Shown one piece after another: positions 1 to 9,499 of a stretch of DNA of 64,000 bases (position 1 is the stretch's first letter; each line of letters starts with the position of its first letter). Origin of the DNA: Gammaproteobacteria bacterium (GTDB lineage: Bacteria; Pseudomonadota; Gammaproteobacteria; Pseudomonadales; Alcanivoracaceae). The notes under the pieces were generated by a model. The model did not search any database. It was not told where the DNA came from and saw only the letters and a list, made by a program, of their open reading frames with translations. A program made the translations under genes and the position numbers. The stretch is taken from NCBI GenBank assembly GCA_018067045.1, contig JAGPVL010000034.1, positions 102,820-166,819 of the forward strand, given 5' to 3'.

Positions 1-463
1 TCCCCGCAGCGTCCGTTATGCCAAACATCGGCGCATCGGTGACGTAAATAAATGCCTGCATGCGGTCGTGGATATGGCAGCCAATGGGCACTAAGCCAAC
101 CCGCTCGAACTCAACGGGCTCCGCTTCTCTGCCGGCATAAAGGCGTGTCACAAAGCGCTTCACCCGAGAGAACGAATACACTTGATGGCGCGTGCTATCG
201 AGGTTTGGAAAGGCAACGCTGCTGTCACGCCGTACAACCAACACGTGCGGCTCAAACTGCGTTCGAATCTGAGCCATCTCGGGGCGATCCGTCTGCATCG
301 GCGTTAACGAATCGGGACCACTCAGGCTGACAATGGCATGAGCCAGCGGCACTCCCCGTTCACCCGTAGCGTATACGGTGATATCCGCGGCTATCGTCGC
401 TGGTGATAGGAGAAATGCGGTCATCAAGACCAGCAATGAGACTGTAATTTGACGCAAAGACAC
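1..463 (-). CDS. Cupredoxin-like secreted protein (methylamine-utilization type), C-terminus cut by window edge
   Basis: Open from a GTG at 461-463 to the left edge, about 154 codons. A GGGAG lies 8 bases upstream of this GTG; another in-frame GTG is at 476-478. The N-terminus is a signal peptide (hydrophobic run to about residue 22, then PATIAAD), followed by a carboxypeptidase-regulatory-like beta segment (ITVYATGERGVPLAHAIVSL). Residues around HQVYSFS and IGCHIHDRM match the copper-site His and Cys regions of small periplasmic plastocyanin-like proteins often annotated methylamine utilization protein. Role unknown; periplasmic electron transfer or copper binding is an inference. Nothing upstream suggests an operon. 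Confidence 0.7.
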   Translation of the reverse strand, partial: MSLRQITVSLLVLMTAFLLSPATIAADITVYATGERGVPLAHAIVSLSGPDSLTPMQTDRPEMAQIRTQFEPHVLVVRRDSSVAFPNLDSTRHQVYSFSRVKRFVTRLYAGREAEPVEFERVGLVPIGCHIHDRMQAFIYVTDAPMFGITDAAG

Positions 464-835
464 CGTTGGCGCTCCCACTGCTAGCCTTCATATCGCTGAA
501 ATAGCGGCACATCGAAGACAAGTGAATGTGTACTGGGTGACACTTTCACCGCAGCAGCGTGAAGTCGCCGTGATATCGCCTTTTAATTTGAGAGATTTTA
601 CAAAGGAAAGCAGCTGATAACCTCACTGCAACCAGCAACAGGCCGCGGACAGGAGAACGGACTGACGGTACGAGGAGCCTCTTACAAGGCGATCAGGCGC
701 ATCGGCTCTTCAAAATGCAGAAGCCGATAGAGCGAACGTTAAAAAGTCAGCTCCACCGGCTATCAGCACATTTTACTGTTACAGCAAGGCTGTTTATTGA
801 ACTCTGCTGCTTTTAATCAAAGCCCTACTTTCTGA
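464..835. other. Intergenic region without a recognised gene
   Basis: 372 bases between the start of the cupredoxin-like gene and the end of the first lipase gene. I find no credible open reading frame, RNA gene or strong terminator. In Pseudomonas-type lipase operons the dedicated foldase (lif/lipB) would lie here, downstream of the lipase, and it is absent. Confidence 0.6.
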
Positions 836-1792
836 TTAGAGCCCTGCTTTCTTCAGACGATTTGCATGGCTGCGGAAAACCACCACAGGATTGGTCTCGA
901 ATAAAGCGGTCAGGCCGATAACCTGATTCACTTCATCGAGATGGTTCATGTTGTAGTTATCGCGAATCACCTTGCCTAAGTGATTACTGCAGCGGCCGAC
1001 AAAACCGTCATTTTGATTATCTTCTGTACCGATAAAGGACGCAGAATTTGCCAGAATGGGCAGATCAACCGGATCAAGCAAGTTGGTCACTTGCCCTGTT
1101 CCGCCCCATGAATAAAAACGGATATTATCCACTACGTGAGCCCCCTCCCCACAAGCACTGGTTGGTACTCCGGCGGGAAAACGCGCATTAAAATCCGCCG
1201 CGCCAGCTGTCGTCAGAGACGCCAGACCGCCCAGTATATCCTGCGGTAACTCTTCACCTGCCGCCAGACCGATCAACGCCCCAAAGCCGTCGACAATAGA
1301 TCCGATGCCTTGGGTTATGTCGTCACCTACAGCCAAAGAGGCGTCCTCGATCAAATCTGCAACCGGCGAGCCTTTGGTCGGGCCACCGACAGACGTTACC
1401 GATGCAACACGGCCCGGCAACGCCGCAGCAACATAACGAATCGACTGATTGCCGTGACTATGGCCGATCAAATTGACCTTACTGGCACCGGTAATCGCCA
1501 AGATATCCTGCACCTGCGCCAGCAATTGCTCGCCACGTACCTCCGATGATTGGAATGACGAAACCTGAGTCAGATATACCTTTGCGCCACGAGAGCCTAG
1601 GTCATCTGGAATCCCATACCAATAATCCAGCAGGCCGATTTTATCGAAGCCCGCCATGCCGTGGGCAAGAACAATAGGGTAGCGGGTCTTAGCGTAACTG
1701 GAATCGGAAAAGAATTTGAACCATGCAAACGATGGAGATGCTAATGCCAGCAATAGCCCAGCCATTACGACGTGTTGGAGTCCTTTTTTCAT
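836..1792 (-). CDS. lipA: Secreted triacylglycerol lipase, Pseudomonas family I type (copy 1)
   Basis: 318 residues. A Sec signal peptide (about residues 1-23, ending SFA) is followed by YPIVLAHGMAGFD, the oxyanion-loop motif of family I.1/I.2 lipases. The nucleophile elbow GHSHGN places the catalytic Ser at residue 112. The C-terminal block NDGFVGRCSNHLGKVIRD then NHLDEVNQ carries the catalytic Asp and His, the Ca-site region and a disulfide cysteine. Known family function is extracellular hydrolysis of long-chain triglycerides. Oddities: the elbow ends in Asn rather than the usual Gly, and no foldase gene is adjacent although this family usually needs one. A paralog is at 54001-54966. An AraC gene is transcribed divergently. 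Confidence 0.93.
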   Translation of the reverse strand: MKKGLQHVVMAGLLLALASPSFAWFKFFSDSSYAKTRYPIVLAHGMAGFDKIGLLDYWYGIPDDLGSRGAKVYLTQVSSFQSSEVRGEQLLAQVQDILAITGASKVNLIGHSHGNQSIRYVAAALPGRVASVTSVGGPTKGSPVADLIEDASLAVGDDITQGIGSIVDGFGALIGLAAGEELPQDILGGLASLTTAGAADFNARFPAGVPTSACGEGAHVVDNIRFYSWGGTGQVTNLLDPVDLPILANSASFIGTEDNQNDGFVGRCSNHLGKVIRDNYNMNHLDEVNQVIGLTALFETNPVVVFRSHANRLKKAGL

Positions 1793-2001
1793 GACGGTGT
1801 CCTCACAGGGAATTGTTATTTTACTTATCAGTCTCAGAGCCGAATAACCTCGGCCCAGCGCTAAGGAACATATTGATTACGAAACGACCATCCGCTCTAC
1901 ACCAAAAAGAGACAGGCCGCTGACCTGATTAGGACAACATCTGGCATATTCAGTATGTTTTTCGTAGATTGAGAAGCTGAAGAACAAAACGGAATTCTTA
2001 C

Positions 2002-3075
2002 GTGAGCACTGCTATCACAAGCACTATTCCTAGCTACAAGGTCTCTATTGATCTGGTGCGCCAGCTTCTATCCTTCACGCGCGAGCAGGGCCTGCCCATT
2101 GATGGCGTGCTGGCTCGACATGCCATTGTCATCGAACCGCTACACGGAGAGCCTGCCTTTATGTCCGGGCCGGAATTCGAGCGCCTGCTCGCCATCGGCT
2201 TACGCTTGCTGCCCGACCCTCTACCTGGACTCTATGCCGCCCGCGCCCAGATCGGCGCCATATTTGGACTCATCGGCTATCTCGTACAGACCTCTAGCAC
2301 CGTTGGCTCAGTCCTGCAGACCATGACCCAAGCCGAACCACTGCTCGGCAACGTTGGCGCCACACGACTACGCCACGAACCTGGCGAAGCCCACCTACTC
2401 TGGGATTGCCACTTTACCGACGCTTATGTGCACAGCCATGTCACCGACTTTATTCTTTGCGTTTATTTGTGGGCCATCCAGGCCGCTGCCAGACCGGGCA
2501 TGGAGTTAATCCGAGCCGTCCATTTTTCCCATCCCGCGCCGGAAGATCCAGCGCTCGTCCAACGTTATGTCGATACCTTCGGCTGCCCCGTTTATTTCAA
2601 CCAACCCCAGCACCGCATGGTGCTACCAGCCAGCATCCTTGATCTCCCGCTACCCGGCGCCGACCCGCAATTGCACGAAATCCTGCAAGTCCACGCGCAA
2701 CAGGTCATTGAGGAGCGCAGCCGTACCGACTCGTTAACGGATTTGGCGCGCTCTCGCTTGCACCAGTTAATGCATCACGGCAAAGCCTCTAGAGAAAATC
2801 TGGCGGCAACTCTGAATATGAGTAGCCGCACTCTGCATCGAAAATTGCGCGAAGCGAATACTGGCTATCGAGAGATGCTGGATGAAATGAGATTGGAACG
2901 CGCACGCATGCTACTGCGTGACTCCAACTTAACGGTGCAACAAGTGGCCGAGCACGCTGGATTCGACGAGCACAACTCGTTTACGCGCTGGTTCCGCCAA
3001 CTTACCGGCATGGCACCAACTGAATTCCGGCGGCAACTTTCTTCGCGAAATTCGGTAAATGATAAAATACTTTAG
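2002..3075 (+). CDS. AraC-family transcriptional regulator, divergent to lipase copy 1
   Basis: 357 residues from a GTG start. The N-terminal two thirds match the AraC arabinose-binding-like domain of OruR/ArgR-type regulators (FERLLAIGLRLLPDPLPGLYAA; IGYLVQTSSTVGSVLQTM). The C-terminal about 100 residues are a double helix-turn-helix: LAATLNMSSRTLHRKLRE and VQQVAEHAGFDEHNSFTRWF, ending TGMAPTEFRR. It shares a 209-base upstream region with the lipase gene, so control of that lipase is a reasonable inference. The last four bases overlap the end of the convergent rlmA. Confidence 0.9.
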   Translation: MSTAITSTIPSYKVSIDLVRQLLSFTREQGLPIDGVLARHAIVIEPLHGEPAFMSGPEFERLLAIGLRLLPDPLPGLYAARAQIGAIFGLIGYLVQTSSTVGSVLQTMTQAEPLLGNVGATRLRHEPGEAHLLWDCHFTDAYVHSHVTDFILCVYLWAIQAAARPGMELIRAVHFSHPAPEDPALVQRYVDTFGCPVYFNQPQHRMVLPASILDLPLPGADPQLHEILQVHAQQVIEERSRTDSLTDLARSRLHQLMHHGKASRENLAATLNMSSRTLHRKLREANTGYREMLDEMRLERARMLLRDSNLTVQQVAEHAGFDEHNSFTRWFRQLTGMAPTEFRRQLSSRNSVNDKIL

Positions 3076-3929
3076 TCGTGGCCGACTCCATCAACTTTAT
3101 TGATTTGGCTATCCTTGTCTCGGCGACGCCAGCGCTCAATCACGAAATCTCCGTTCATGGGTTGCCCAACTAATTTGCCAATGCCCGCCTTCGCCTCAGG
3201 GCGTGCGCGCCAGTGGTGGGGCGTCATGGTCAACAGGTCGCGCAGCTCTTGTTCCGACTCGGGAACCCACTCGCACTCTAAGGTACTATGGCTTATTCGC
3301 TCGAAGCGCTCATCGAAGAATTTTCCAGCATCGAATTCATTCATCCGAACCTCTTCATAAAGCGCCTCACGCAACGGCATTAAATGACGCTCGCCAGTAC
3401 CGACAACCCAGACTTCACCGCCAGGCTTGAGCACACGCGCTAAATCGTCGATGAATAAATAGGTAAACATCACCAAGGCGTACTGCAGACTGTTATCGAA
3501 CAGCGGCAGTCGTGCGCCGCTAGCGACCAGCCACGTTATCTGCTTATCTCTGCGCGCCGCGGCATCAATTGCAAACTTTGAAATATCCACACCAACGCCA
3601 CTAAACGCGCCCATTCGCTGAGCTATTTGTGCGGTATACCATCCTTCACCGCAACCAATATCCGCCCACGACGCATCCCCTACTGGCAGCTCTTCCAGTA
3701 ATGCATCGATCAAAGGTTGATAACGGCCCCGTTCAAGAAACGCGGTCCGGCATTGCACCATGGCCTTGTCATCACCCGGCGAGCGCGATCGACGATGTTG
3801 GGCCAACAGTAAATTGGTGTAGCCACGCTTAGCCCGATCAAATTGATGGCCATGCTCACAAAGCCAGCTGTTAGCGCTTAACTGTAACGGCAGATCACAA
3901 CTGGGGCATTTCAGGATAGGAGTTGTCAT
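3072..3929 (-). CDS. rlmA: 23S rRNA (guanine(745)-N1)-methyltransferase
   Basis: 285 residues. The N-terminus carries the RlmA zinc site (CPSCDLPL... CEHGHQFD), then the signature RAKRGYTNLL and RSPGDDKAMV. A class I SAM-dependent methyltransferase fold follows (DIGCGEGWYT motif I, GVDISK motif II). Length and order match E. coli RlmA(I), which methylates G745 in helix 35 of 23S rRNA. It ends head-on with the AraC gene, overlapping it by four bases. A housekeeping gene sitting inside a lipid-metabolism neighbourhood. Confidence 0.93.
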   Translation of the reverse strand: MTTPILKCPSCDLPLQLSANSWLCEHGHQFDRAKRGYTNLLLAQHRRSRSPGDDKAMVQCRTAFLERGRYQPLIDALLEELPVGDASWADIGCGEGWYTAQIAQRMGAFSGVGVDISKFAIDAAARRDKQITWLVASGARLPLFDNSLQYALVMFTYLFIDDLARVLKPGGEVWVVGTGERHLMPLREALYEEVRMNEFDAGKFFDERFERISHSTLECEWVPESEQELRDLLTMTPHHWRARPEAKAGIGKLVGQPMNGDFVIERWRRRDKDSQINKVDGVGHD

Positions 3930-4060
3930 AGGGTCAGCATTCTAAACGATCCGCTCGTCTGTAGCATGCACCCACCAAACCAGCTCCTTATATGAGCTTG
4001 CTTGCAAACGAACAGCTCCATATTAGAAAGTAACAATAGCCATACAGAAATATACGCTCG

Positions 4061-4086
4061 AAAAAAAGCCCAGCAGATGCTGGGCT
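4061..4086 (-). terminator. Rho-independent terminator
   Basis: A perfect 8-base-pair stem AGCCCAGC/GCTGGGCT with an AGAT loop, followed on the minus strand by a run of seven U. It lies 42 bases after the stop of the esterase gene at 4128, whose transcript it should end. Confidence 0.9.
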
Positions 4087-4127
4087 GTAAAGTTCATGCG
4101 CGCGGCAAACTTATACTTAGCCTTGAA

Positions 4128-5237
4128 TTAACGCGGATTCTGAATAAAGAAATCCAATAATTTGGCGCCTGTCTCCATGTTCGCGTAGCACGTCAGCCAG
4201 CCATTGTAATCGCTATTTGCATGGCAATGACCTGCGGCGGGATAGGAGCTACCGCTATGCTTAATACTTTCCAGCATAACGGCGCCAGCCTGCAAACGAA
4301 TATGACGATGGTTTCCTTTCCGATGAATGCCAGTCCACGTTATTTCATAACTCGGTGTACTCCAGTTGGGATTATTTACAATAACGGTTTTGCTATATCC
4401 ACTAATTGCTTTCACCTCATCTTCAAGAGCATTGTTCATCTGCATTTTTCCGGGGTCACTGATGCCATTCACAATCATCAGTGGTGCATCCAGCGCGCAA
4501 CTAATACCGCCGCCACCCACGGCATAACTCGCAAATAGTTGGCGTAACGCAACATCGCAATAGATTGCTGAAACGGTCGACGCTCCTCGAGAAAATCCAT
4601 ACATATGCATTCGGTCATTATCAACTTGATATACAGCGGCTAAATGCTCAATAAAGAAGACGATATTGGACAGCTCATTTGTGTACGCACCGCCCACCAC
4701 AGAAGCAATATCAAATGGATTCTGTGTGTCGAATAAATCGGTTAAGTTAGGCTGAACCACAATGTACGCTGCCTGCGCGCCTCTATCAGTGGCGTGCCAG
4801 CCAAACTGACGGAGTTTAGTTCCAGCGTTCTGTTGTGCCGCGCTCATGGTGGCGCCGTGATTATCCAGAATCAAGCCACAGCCACCGCTTTCACAACCTG
4901 GCGGAATCGAAACGGTATAGACAACATTAGTTCCGTCCACATCGCAACCATAATGTCTTACGCCTATGCTGCCATCCGAATTTTCTGTCGACTCAGGAAC
5001 CAAGATCGGACAGTTTGCGTCTGCGCTAGGCTGATCATCAATAAACGGTATGTTTGCCTTAGCGCTCTGTGAGTAAACCAACGTCAACATCAAGGCAATA
5101 GCCGCGCCCATGGTCTTCACCGTCATCACAAACGAATTCGAACCTCCAATCCGATCTGTTCGAAAAAACACGTCCTGTGATCCGTCCTTAGAAGCATTCT
5201 GAATAAACATTTCGGATGATTTCGATTCTACTATCAT
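4128..5237 (-). CDS. Secreted PHB-depolymerase-like esterase (alpha/beta hydrolase)
   Basis: 369 residues. The ATG at 5237 has GGAG 7 bases upstream, so the start is well supported although the hydrophobic signal segment (MTVKTMGAAIALMLTLVYSQ) only begins at residue 38, giving an unusually long charged leader. The mature part shows CGLILDNHGATM (oxyanion region), the elbow GFSRGAS (Ser near residue 216), a later MIVNGISDPG that may carry the acid, and AAGHCHAN near the end as the likely His. Several cysteines suggest disulfides. This layout matches secreted polyhydroxybutyrate depolymerase/feruloyl-esterase-like hydrolases; the substrate cannot be read from sequence. Followed by a strong terminator. 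Confidence 0.75.
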   Translation of the reverse strand: MIVESKSSEMFIQNASKDGSQDVFFRTDRIGGSNSFVMTVKTMGAAIALMLTLVYSQSAKANIPFIDDQPSADANCPILVPESTENSDGSIGVRHYGCDVDGTNVVYTVSIPPGCESGGCGLILDNHGATMSAAQQNAGTKLRQFGWHATDRGAQAAYIVVQPNLTDLFDTQNPFDIASVVGGAYTNELSNIVFFIEHLAAVYQVDNDRMHMYGFSRGASTVSAIYCDVALRQLFASYAVGGGGISCALDAPLMIVNGISDPGKMQMNNALEDEVKAISGYSKTVIVNNPNWSTPSYEITWTGIHRKGNHRHIRLQAGAVMLESIKHSGSSYPAAGHCHANSDYNGWLTCYANMETGAKLLDFFIQNPR

Positions 5238-5328
5238 GCTAAATCTCCTTATTAAGAGTCAGTAATAGCTCTTGTTATTAATATTTTTATGCTGATTTAG
5301 ATAACATAAACAACACATAGCCACTGCA

Positions 5329-7149
5329 TTACGGCGCTTTGTGATCACGCGCAAACTGCAACAACGCAGGAATCACTGGATTATCAAAATAGCTAGATGA
5401 ATTAGCGCTGGCGAACATAGGATCTAGATGATTAAATCCCGGCAAAATTCTCCGATCAGCACTGGTAGGCGCAATAGTGCCGTTATCAATTAGCGGACGA
5501 ATCACTCCATCGCCGCCTATCAACTCAATCCGTGGGACCGACTCAATAGCGTCGCGATGAATGACCGGAAAACCAGACTGGACCGCGTGTTCAAAAGGTA
5601 GCGCTAACGCGACATCCAGCACGATTCTCGTTGGGAAGTACCACTCAGTGAAATTGGTTTCACCCACATACAAAGATCGTGAGAAATCGCGCAAATCTGA
5701 CATCTCGTTTTCACGTGTTGTAAAAACATACTCACCCGACGTATCGGTATAGTCGCTATCGCTTCCCGCCCCGATTTGATCGAAATGCACCCAGTAATAA
5801 AGATCATCGGTCGACGCAGCGATATGCTGTTGCTCACCGCTATAAGCTGCAGAAATAAAGCTGCCAAGCAATGGCAAATCTGCCAACGACGCCAGAATTT
5901 TTTGCTTCTCTGCCAGCGGCCCGCCGTTAAGGTGGCCCAAGCTAGTGCCTAAAAATCCGATGGGTGAGAACTGATCATCAAATAGCAACGCCACGAGCGC
6001 TTCTTGGGTGTAACGGAAATCACGTAATCCTGGGCCGAACAACAAGTTCTCGCTGTTACGGGTATGCAACACCTTGATCATAAAATCGAGATCAGGCTCA
6101 TGAGGCAAGCGCGCCAACGCTTCACTTTCTATATTCGGCGCATCTTTTGCGACCAGCGCAATCGCTTCCGGCAACGCTAGGATGCGCGGGGTAAAGGCAT
6201 TCGGAATCGCTGTATAGCGCGGCGCAATATTATAATCGAGCGCCAATAAAGCTCCGTTATAGGCAACATGGCTACCTGGCTGTAATACCCCCAATCCCAG
6301 CTCGCCAAGATTGAACGGTACCATCGCAGCGATGTAATCCGGAATATCCGACAGTGGCGTCAGAATAGAATCCAGAGCAAACGCGCCAGCAACATTGGCA
6401 TAACCCGCATCATCAAGTGTTAGCGGATCACCATCTCTATCCCATGCCAAAAATGTGGAGGTATGAATGCCTCCCAACGAGTGTCCACCAACAAAAAGCT
6501 TGGCCTGACGATCAATTCGATTAGGCATTAGCGTCGTCATGATGGTAAACATATCTTCCGTCGCCAACTTCAAACCAAACTCTTTAAGGTACGGCACTTG
6601 CGCGCTTTCCAAGAATCCTTCGAACGTGCGCCCTTGCACCGGCTTGTCAAAAAAATAGTAGTCGAACAGAATCTGTTCTGCTGTTGCCGTATCATTCGTC
6701 TGTTCGGCTAATTCCATCGCGTACAAGTCTTCTAGGCAATTCGCGCGACGATCAACCCCCCACACTTCAATATGCTCACCGTGCTCGCGCTCTGCGATAT
6801 ACACCATCTGCCGACCGAGGTACTCAAACCCATTTGCACCCTCCAAAATTCCCGGCATCATCATAAAGACTGCATCGGCATCCCCCGCCTGTGCTGGCCC
6901 ATCACGGTGGCGCATACGCAGCACCTGTATCTCATCGCACGCGTCAGGCGCTTGCGCAGCAAGTCCAGTCAACGGCGCATTAATACGTTCAAGCTGCACT
7001 TCAACAACCGCATCGACTTCCGCGTCGGTCCAATCTCTTGCGGTTGGCGCCTTGGGTGCTTCCGGCATCGCCTCACCACCGCACCCCGACAACGTCAATA
7101 CGCTCGTTAGAACACTTATACAGACAACTGCAGATTTATTACTTCTCAT
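5329..7149 (-). CDS. Lipoprotein alpha/beta-hydrolase, lipase-like
   Basis: 606 residues from the ATG at 7149, preceded by a GGGGGGAG tract; an ATG 16 codons upstream has no comparable site. The N-terminus is a lipoprotein signal with lipobox LSGC, so the protein is probably anchored in the outer membrane. GGHSLGG (Ser near residue 222) is the nucleophile elbow; GFNHLDPMF near the C-terminus is a candidate catalytic His region. I recognise the fold but not a named family; a lipase or esterase on bulky substrates is inferred. It lies 91 bases downstream of the 4128 gene's start in the same direction. An AraC gene starts divergently 162 bases upstream. Confidence 0.75.
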   Translation of the reverse strand: MRSNKSAVVCISVLTSVLTLSGCGGEAMPEAPKAPTARDWTDAEVDAVVEVQLERINAPLTGLAAQAPDACDEIQVLRMRHRDGPAQAGDADAVFMMMPGILEGANGFEYLGRQMVYIAEREHGEHIEVWGVDRRANCLEDLYAMELAEQTNDTATAEQILFDYYFFDKPVQGRTFEGFLESAQVPYLKEFGLKLATEDMFTIMTTLMPNRIDRQAKLFVGGHSLGGIHTSTFLAWDRDGDPLTLDDAGYANVAGAFALDSILTPLSDIPDYIAAMVPFNLGELGLGVLQPGSHVAYNGALLALDYNIAPRYTAIPNAFTPRILALPEAIALVAKDAPNIESEALARLPHEPDLDFMIKVLHTRNSENLLFGPGLRDFRYTQEALVALLFDDQFSPIGFLGTSLGHLNGGPLAEKQKILASLADLPLLGSFISAAYSGEQQHIAASTDDLYYWVHFDQIGAGSDSDYTDTSGEYVFTTRENEMSDLRDFSRSLYVGETNFTEWYFPTRIVLDVALALPFEHAVQSGFPVIHRDAIESVPRIELIGGDGVIRPLIDNGTIAPTSADRRILPGFNHLDPMFASANSSSYFDNPVIPALLQFARDHKAP

Positions 7150-7199
7150 GACTCCCCCCCTTCTAAATTTCCATGTCAGTATTTTTTTTGTCCTCATTC

Positions 7200-7289
7200 G
7201 ACGCCTTGCAACGTCAAAACAGCGCCTATATTGGGACGCATATACGAACTAAGGGAGGGGCTGAGCTGGACGCTTTGCAGTCAAAAGCG
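7200..7289. promoter_or_regulatory. Two long direct repeats between divergent hydrolase and AraC gene
   Basis: Copies at 7200-7224 and 7269-7289 share GACGC(C/T)TTGCA, GTCAAAA and GCG, in the same orientation, 69 bases apart start to start. The second copy is shorter by four bases. They lie in the 162-base space between a lipoprotein hydrolase and an AraC regulator. AraC proteins typically bind direct repeats, so this is a candidate operator pair (inference). Confidence 0.45.
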
Positions 7290-7311
7290 GCCACCTGCTG
7301 GAAGGGAAACT

Positions 7312-8340
7312 ATGGCAGCACATATCGCTTCACCAAGCGCACAATCCGCACAATGGATACGCACGCGGCTATTAATCGAACAGGCCGACGCGCTCGGCTG
7401 CTCTCGACACACCAGCTTGCAAGGCACGCGCATCACGCCAACGATGCTGGAACAGCCGGGGCATATCATCACGGTGCCAGATCAAATTCGTATTATGATT
7501 AATACCGTGCGTGCGTTACCCAACGAGCCGCTCGGTATCTTGTGGGGGAAATCACTCGATGTATTTTCGCGTGATCGTATGGGGTTGTGGCTTAGCGCAA
7601 ACCCAACCCTGGGAAAATTATTAGACGCTGCGCTACAGCTGCAAGATTTGCTTAGCTCGCCGGTTCGTGGAAAAGGCGTTAAAGACAAGCATTACTATCG
7701 ATTCGAATTGCATTACCCACCAACAACAGACCCAAGTGCTTCACTGGTACGTCTCCATAATGAATCGCTCCTTGCTGGACTGCTGATTACATTTCAGCAA
7801 CTGGTCGAACAACCATTGCGCCCTGCTAGCGTTCAATGCTGTCACCCGCAACCGACATACCGCGCAGCGTATGATGATTTCTTTAACTGCCCGATTAGCT
7901 TTGATCAAAGAGTCACCGCTCTGGTATTTCATACTGCCGATCTCGACCTGCCGATTCGTAGCCACAATCCATCCATACAGACGCTATACAATCAACAAAT
8001 AGACCACGAGCTACGCCAACACCAAGAACAAAGTAGTCTCTCTGCGCAGGTAAAAATGCACTTAACTCGATTGCCAGAACAGTCCCATACCGCAACAGCC
8101 ATCGCCAAAGTAATCGGCATGAGCGAGCGCACCTTACGTCGTCGGCTGGAACACGAGGGCATCACCTTCCGCGATTTACAGCATCAGGTGCTAAGCGAAC
8201 ATGCCCGCGAACTACTCCAACGCCCGGGCATGACGGTACAAGCCGCTGCCGAACAGCTCGGCTACGCCGATGCCAGCAACTTCCGACGTGCACTCAAGAG
8301 AGTTACCGGGAGCTCGCCCAGTGACTTACGTCGTCCCTGA
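7312..8340 (+). CDS. AraC-family transcriptional regulator, divergent to lipoprotein hydrolase
   Basis: 342 residues from the ATG at 7312, which has GGAAGGGA five bases upstream; the longer frame opening at 7231 lacks a ribosome site. The N-terminal effector-binding domain resembles that of OruR-type proteins (VRALPNEPLGILWGKSLDVF). The C-terminal double helix-turn-helix reads IAKVIGMSERTLRRRLEHEG and VQAAAEQLGYADASNFRRAL, ending TGSSPSDLRR. Its position back-to-back with the hydrolase suggests it controls that gene. Direct repeats in the shared upstream region are candidate sites. Confidence 0.88.
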   Translation: MAAHIASPSAQSAQWIRTRLLIEQADALGCSRHTSLQGTRITPTMLEQPGHIITVPDQIRIMINTVRALPNEPLGILWGKSLDVFSRDRMGLWLSANPTLGKLLDAALQLQDLLSSPVRGKGVKDKHYYRFELHYPPTTDPSASLVRLHNESLLAGLLITFQQLVEQPLRPASVQCCHPQPTYRAAYDDFFNCPISFDQRVTALVFHTADLDLPIRSHNPSIQTLYNQQIDHELRQHQEQSSLSAQVKMHLTRLPEQSHTATAIAKVIGMSERTLRRRLEHEGITFRDLQHQVLSEHARELLQRPGMTVQAAAEQLGYADASNFRRALKRVTGSSPSDLRRP

Positions 8341-8473
8341 GACGCGATCTAACGAGACGGCTCTATCGTCATGAATGCAGGAATATGTCTGCCGGCGTGG
8401 TGGGACTTACACAGGGAGTGAAAAGTATATTGAGAAGCGGAGCGTAAGCCGCGTTCAAGTATTCCCGATGTTC

Positions 8474-9499
8474 TTAGAAATTATTCGTCCGAAATGGCAG
8501 CGGCGATGTTCCCGTCCAGCGTTTGAAAGCGCGAATGAAATTCGTCGTTTGTTGATAACCCAAACGTTCAGCGATTTCAGTGATACTAAAATTCGTAGTG
8601 CGCAGTAACTCCTCAGCGAGCGCTTGCCGGGTTTCATCAAGCAATGATTCAAAATCAGTTCCTTCTTGTTGTAAGCGACGCCGTAAAGTTCGAGATGAAA
8701 CAGCGAAATACTGACTGATATCCGCCATAGTCGGAGCGCAATGAATTTCTCGGACAAGCTCCATCCGCACTTTTCCGGAAAAACCTTCATGAATTCGACG
8801 CTGACCAAGCACCTGCAAGCATTCTTGTTCACAACGTTGAAAAAATGACGAGTTATTACGAGGTAGAATCACGTCACCGAGATTCGCTGGTGCACTGATG
8901 AAATTCTCTGCCTGCTCGTACTGTATGGCTATGTCAAAAAAGTCATCCAATACATCTGCGTAAACAGGCTTCGGAAAGCTGCAATGAAAGCGCATTAGCG
9001 GCAGCGCCATGGGCAAAATGCCGCGCTGAATATTGACTACCGTCACAGCATCACGCTCCAGTAAAAACTGACTCACGTCTTCCGGTAAATCATCTACCGT
9101 CGCCTTCATCAGCACCTCCTCGCCACGATCTTCCAAACGTGGATTGCAGTAGGCGGAAGTGAGTCGCGCAAACCTCACGCCGGTTTCCGCCGCCTGCCGA
9201 GCGGTGCGGCAGCTGAGCACCGCAAAACTCCAAATACCAAAGGTGGTCAGCTGGTATCGCTGCCCCGCCTCGAACCCCAATGGACGATCATGCCCAAGGT
9301 GCCGCTGTAGGTTTCGTATTACTTGTATTTCGCTTTCCGCCGACAGCAACCGCTTCTTCGCCTTGAGATCGATCTCGCGTAGACCGCTATGGGCAAGGCA
9401 TTGCGCGACATTCAGGCCATAGTCCACGCCAAGGCCTACGAGTATGGCAACACTATCGAGTGATCGGGGGAAGTCCCATTGCGGCGTTTCAGGTTTCAA
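8474..9499 (-). CDS. AraC-family transcriptional regulator, divergent to MpaB-type oxygenase
   Basis: 341 residues from a TTG at 9497-9499 that has GAGG seven bases upstream; no better in-frame ATG exists nearby. N-terminal arabinose-binding-like domain (AGQRYQLTTFGIWSFAVLSC), C-terminal helix-turn-helix pair ISQYFAVSSRTLRRRLQQEG and ITEIAERLGYQQTTNFIRAF, ending WTGTSPLPFR. It is the third OruR-like AraC gene in 10 kb. It faces away from the oxygenase gene at 9659 across about 160 bases and is a likely regulator of it. Confidence 0.88.
   Translation of the reverse strand: MKPETPQWDFPRSLDSVAILVGLGVDYGLNVAQCLAHSGLREIDLKAKKRLLSAESEIQVIRNLQRHLGHDRPLGFEAGQRYQLTTFGIWSFAVLSCRTARQAAETGVRFARLTSAYCNPRLEDRGEEVLMKATVDDLPEDVSQFLLERDAVTVVNIQRGILPMALPLMRFHCSFPKPVYADVLDDFFDIAIQYEQAENFISAPANLGDVILPRNNSSFFQRCEQECLQVLGQRRIHEGFSGKVRMELVREIHCAPTMADISQYFAVSSRTLRRRLQQEGTDFESLLDETRQALAEELLRTTNFSITEIAERLGYQQTTNFIRAFKRWTGTSPLPFRTNNF

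Noticed and set aside
3955..4025. REP-like element near GAGCTTGCTTGCAAACG
   Set aside because: Too short and diverged to assign to the family with confidence.
8375..8608. 77-codon plus-strand frame after the AraC gene
   Set aside because: Mostly antisense to the end of the next AraC gene; no start context.
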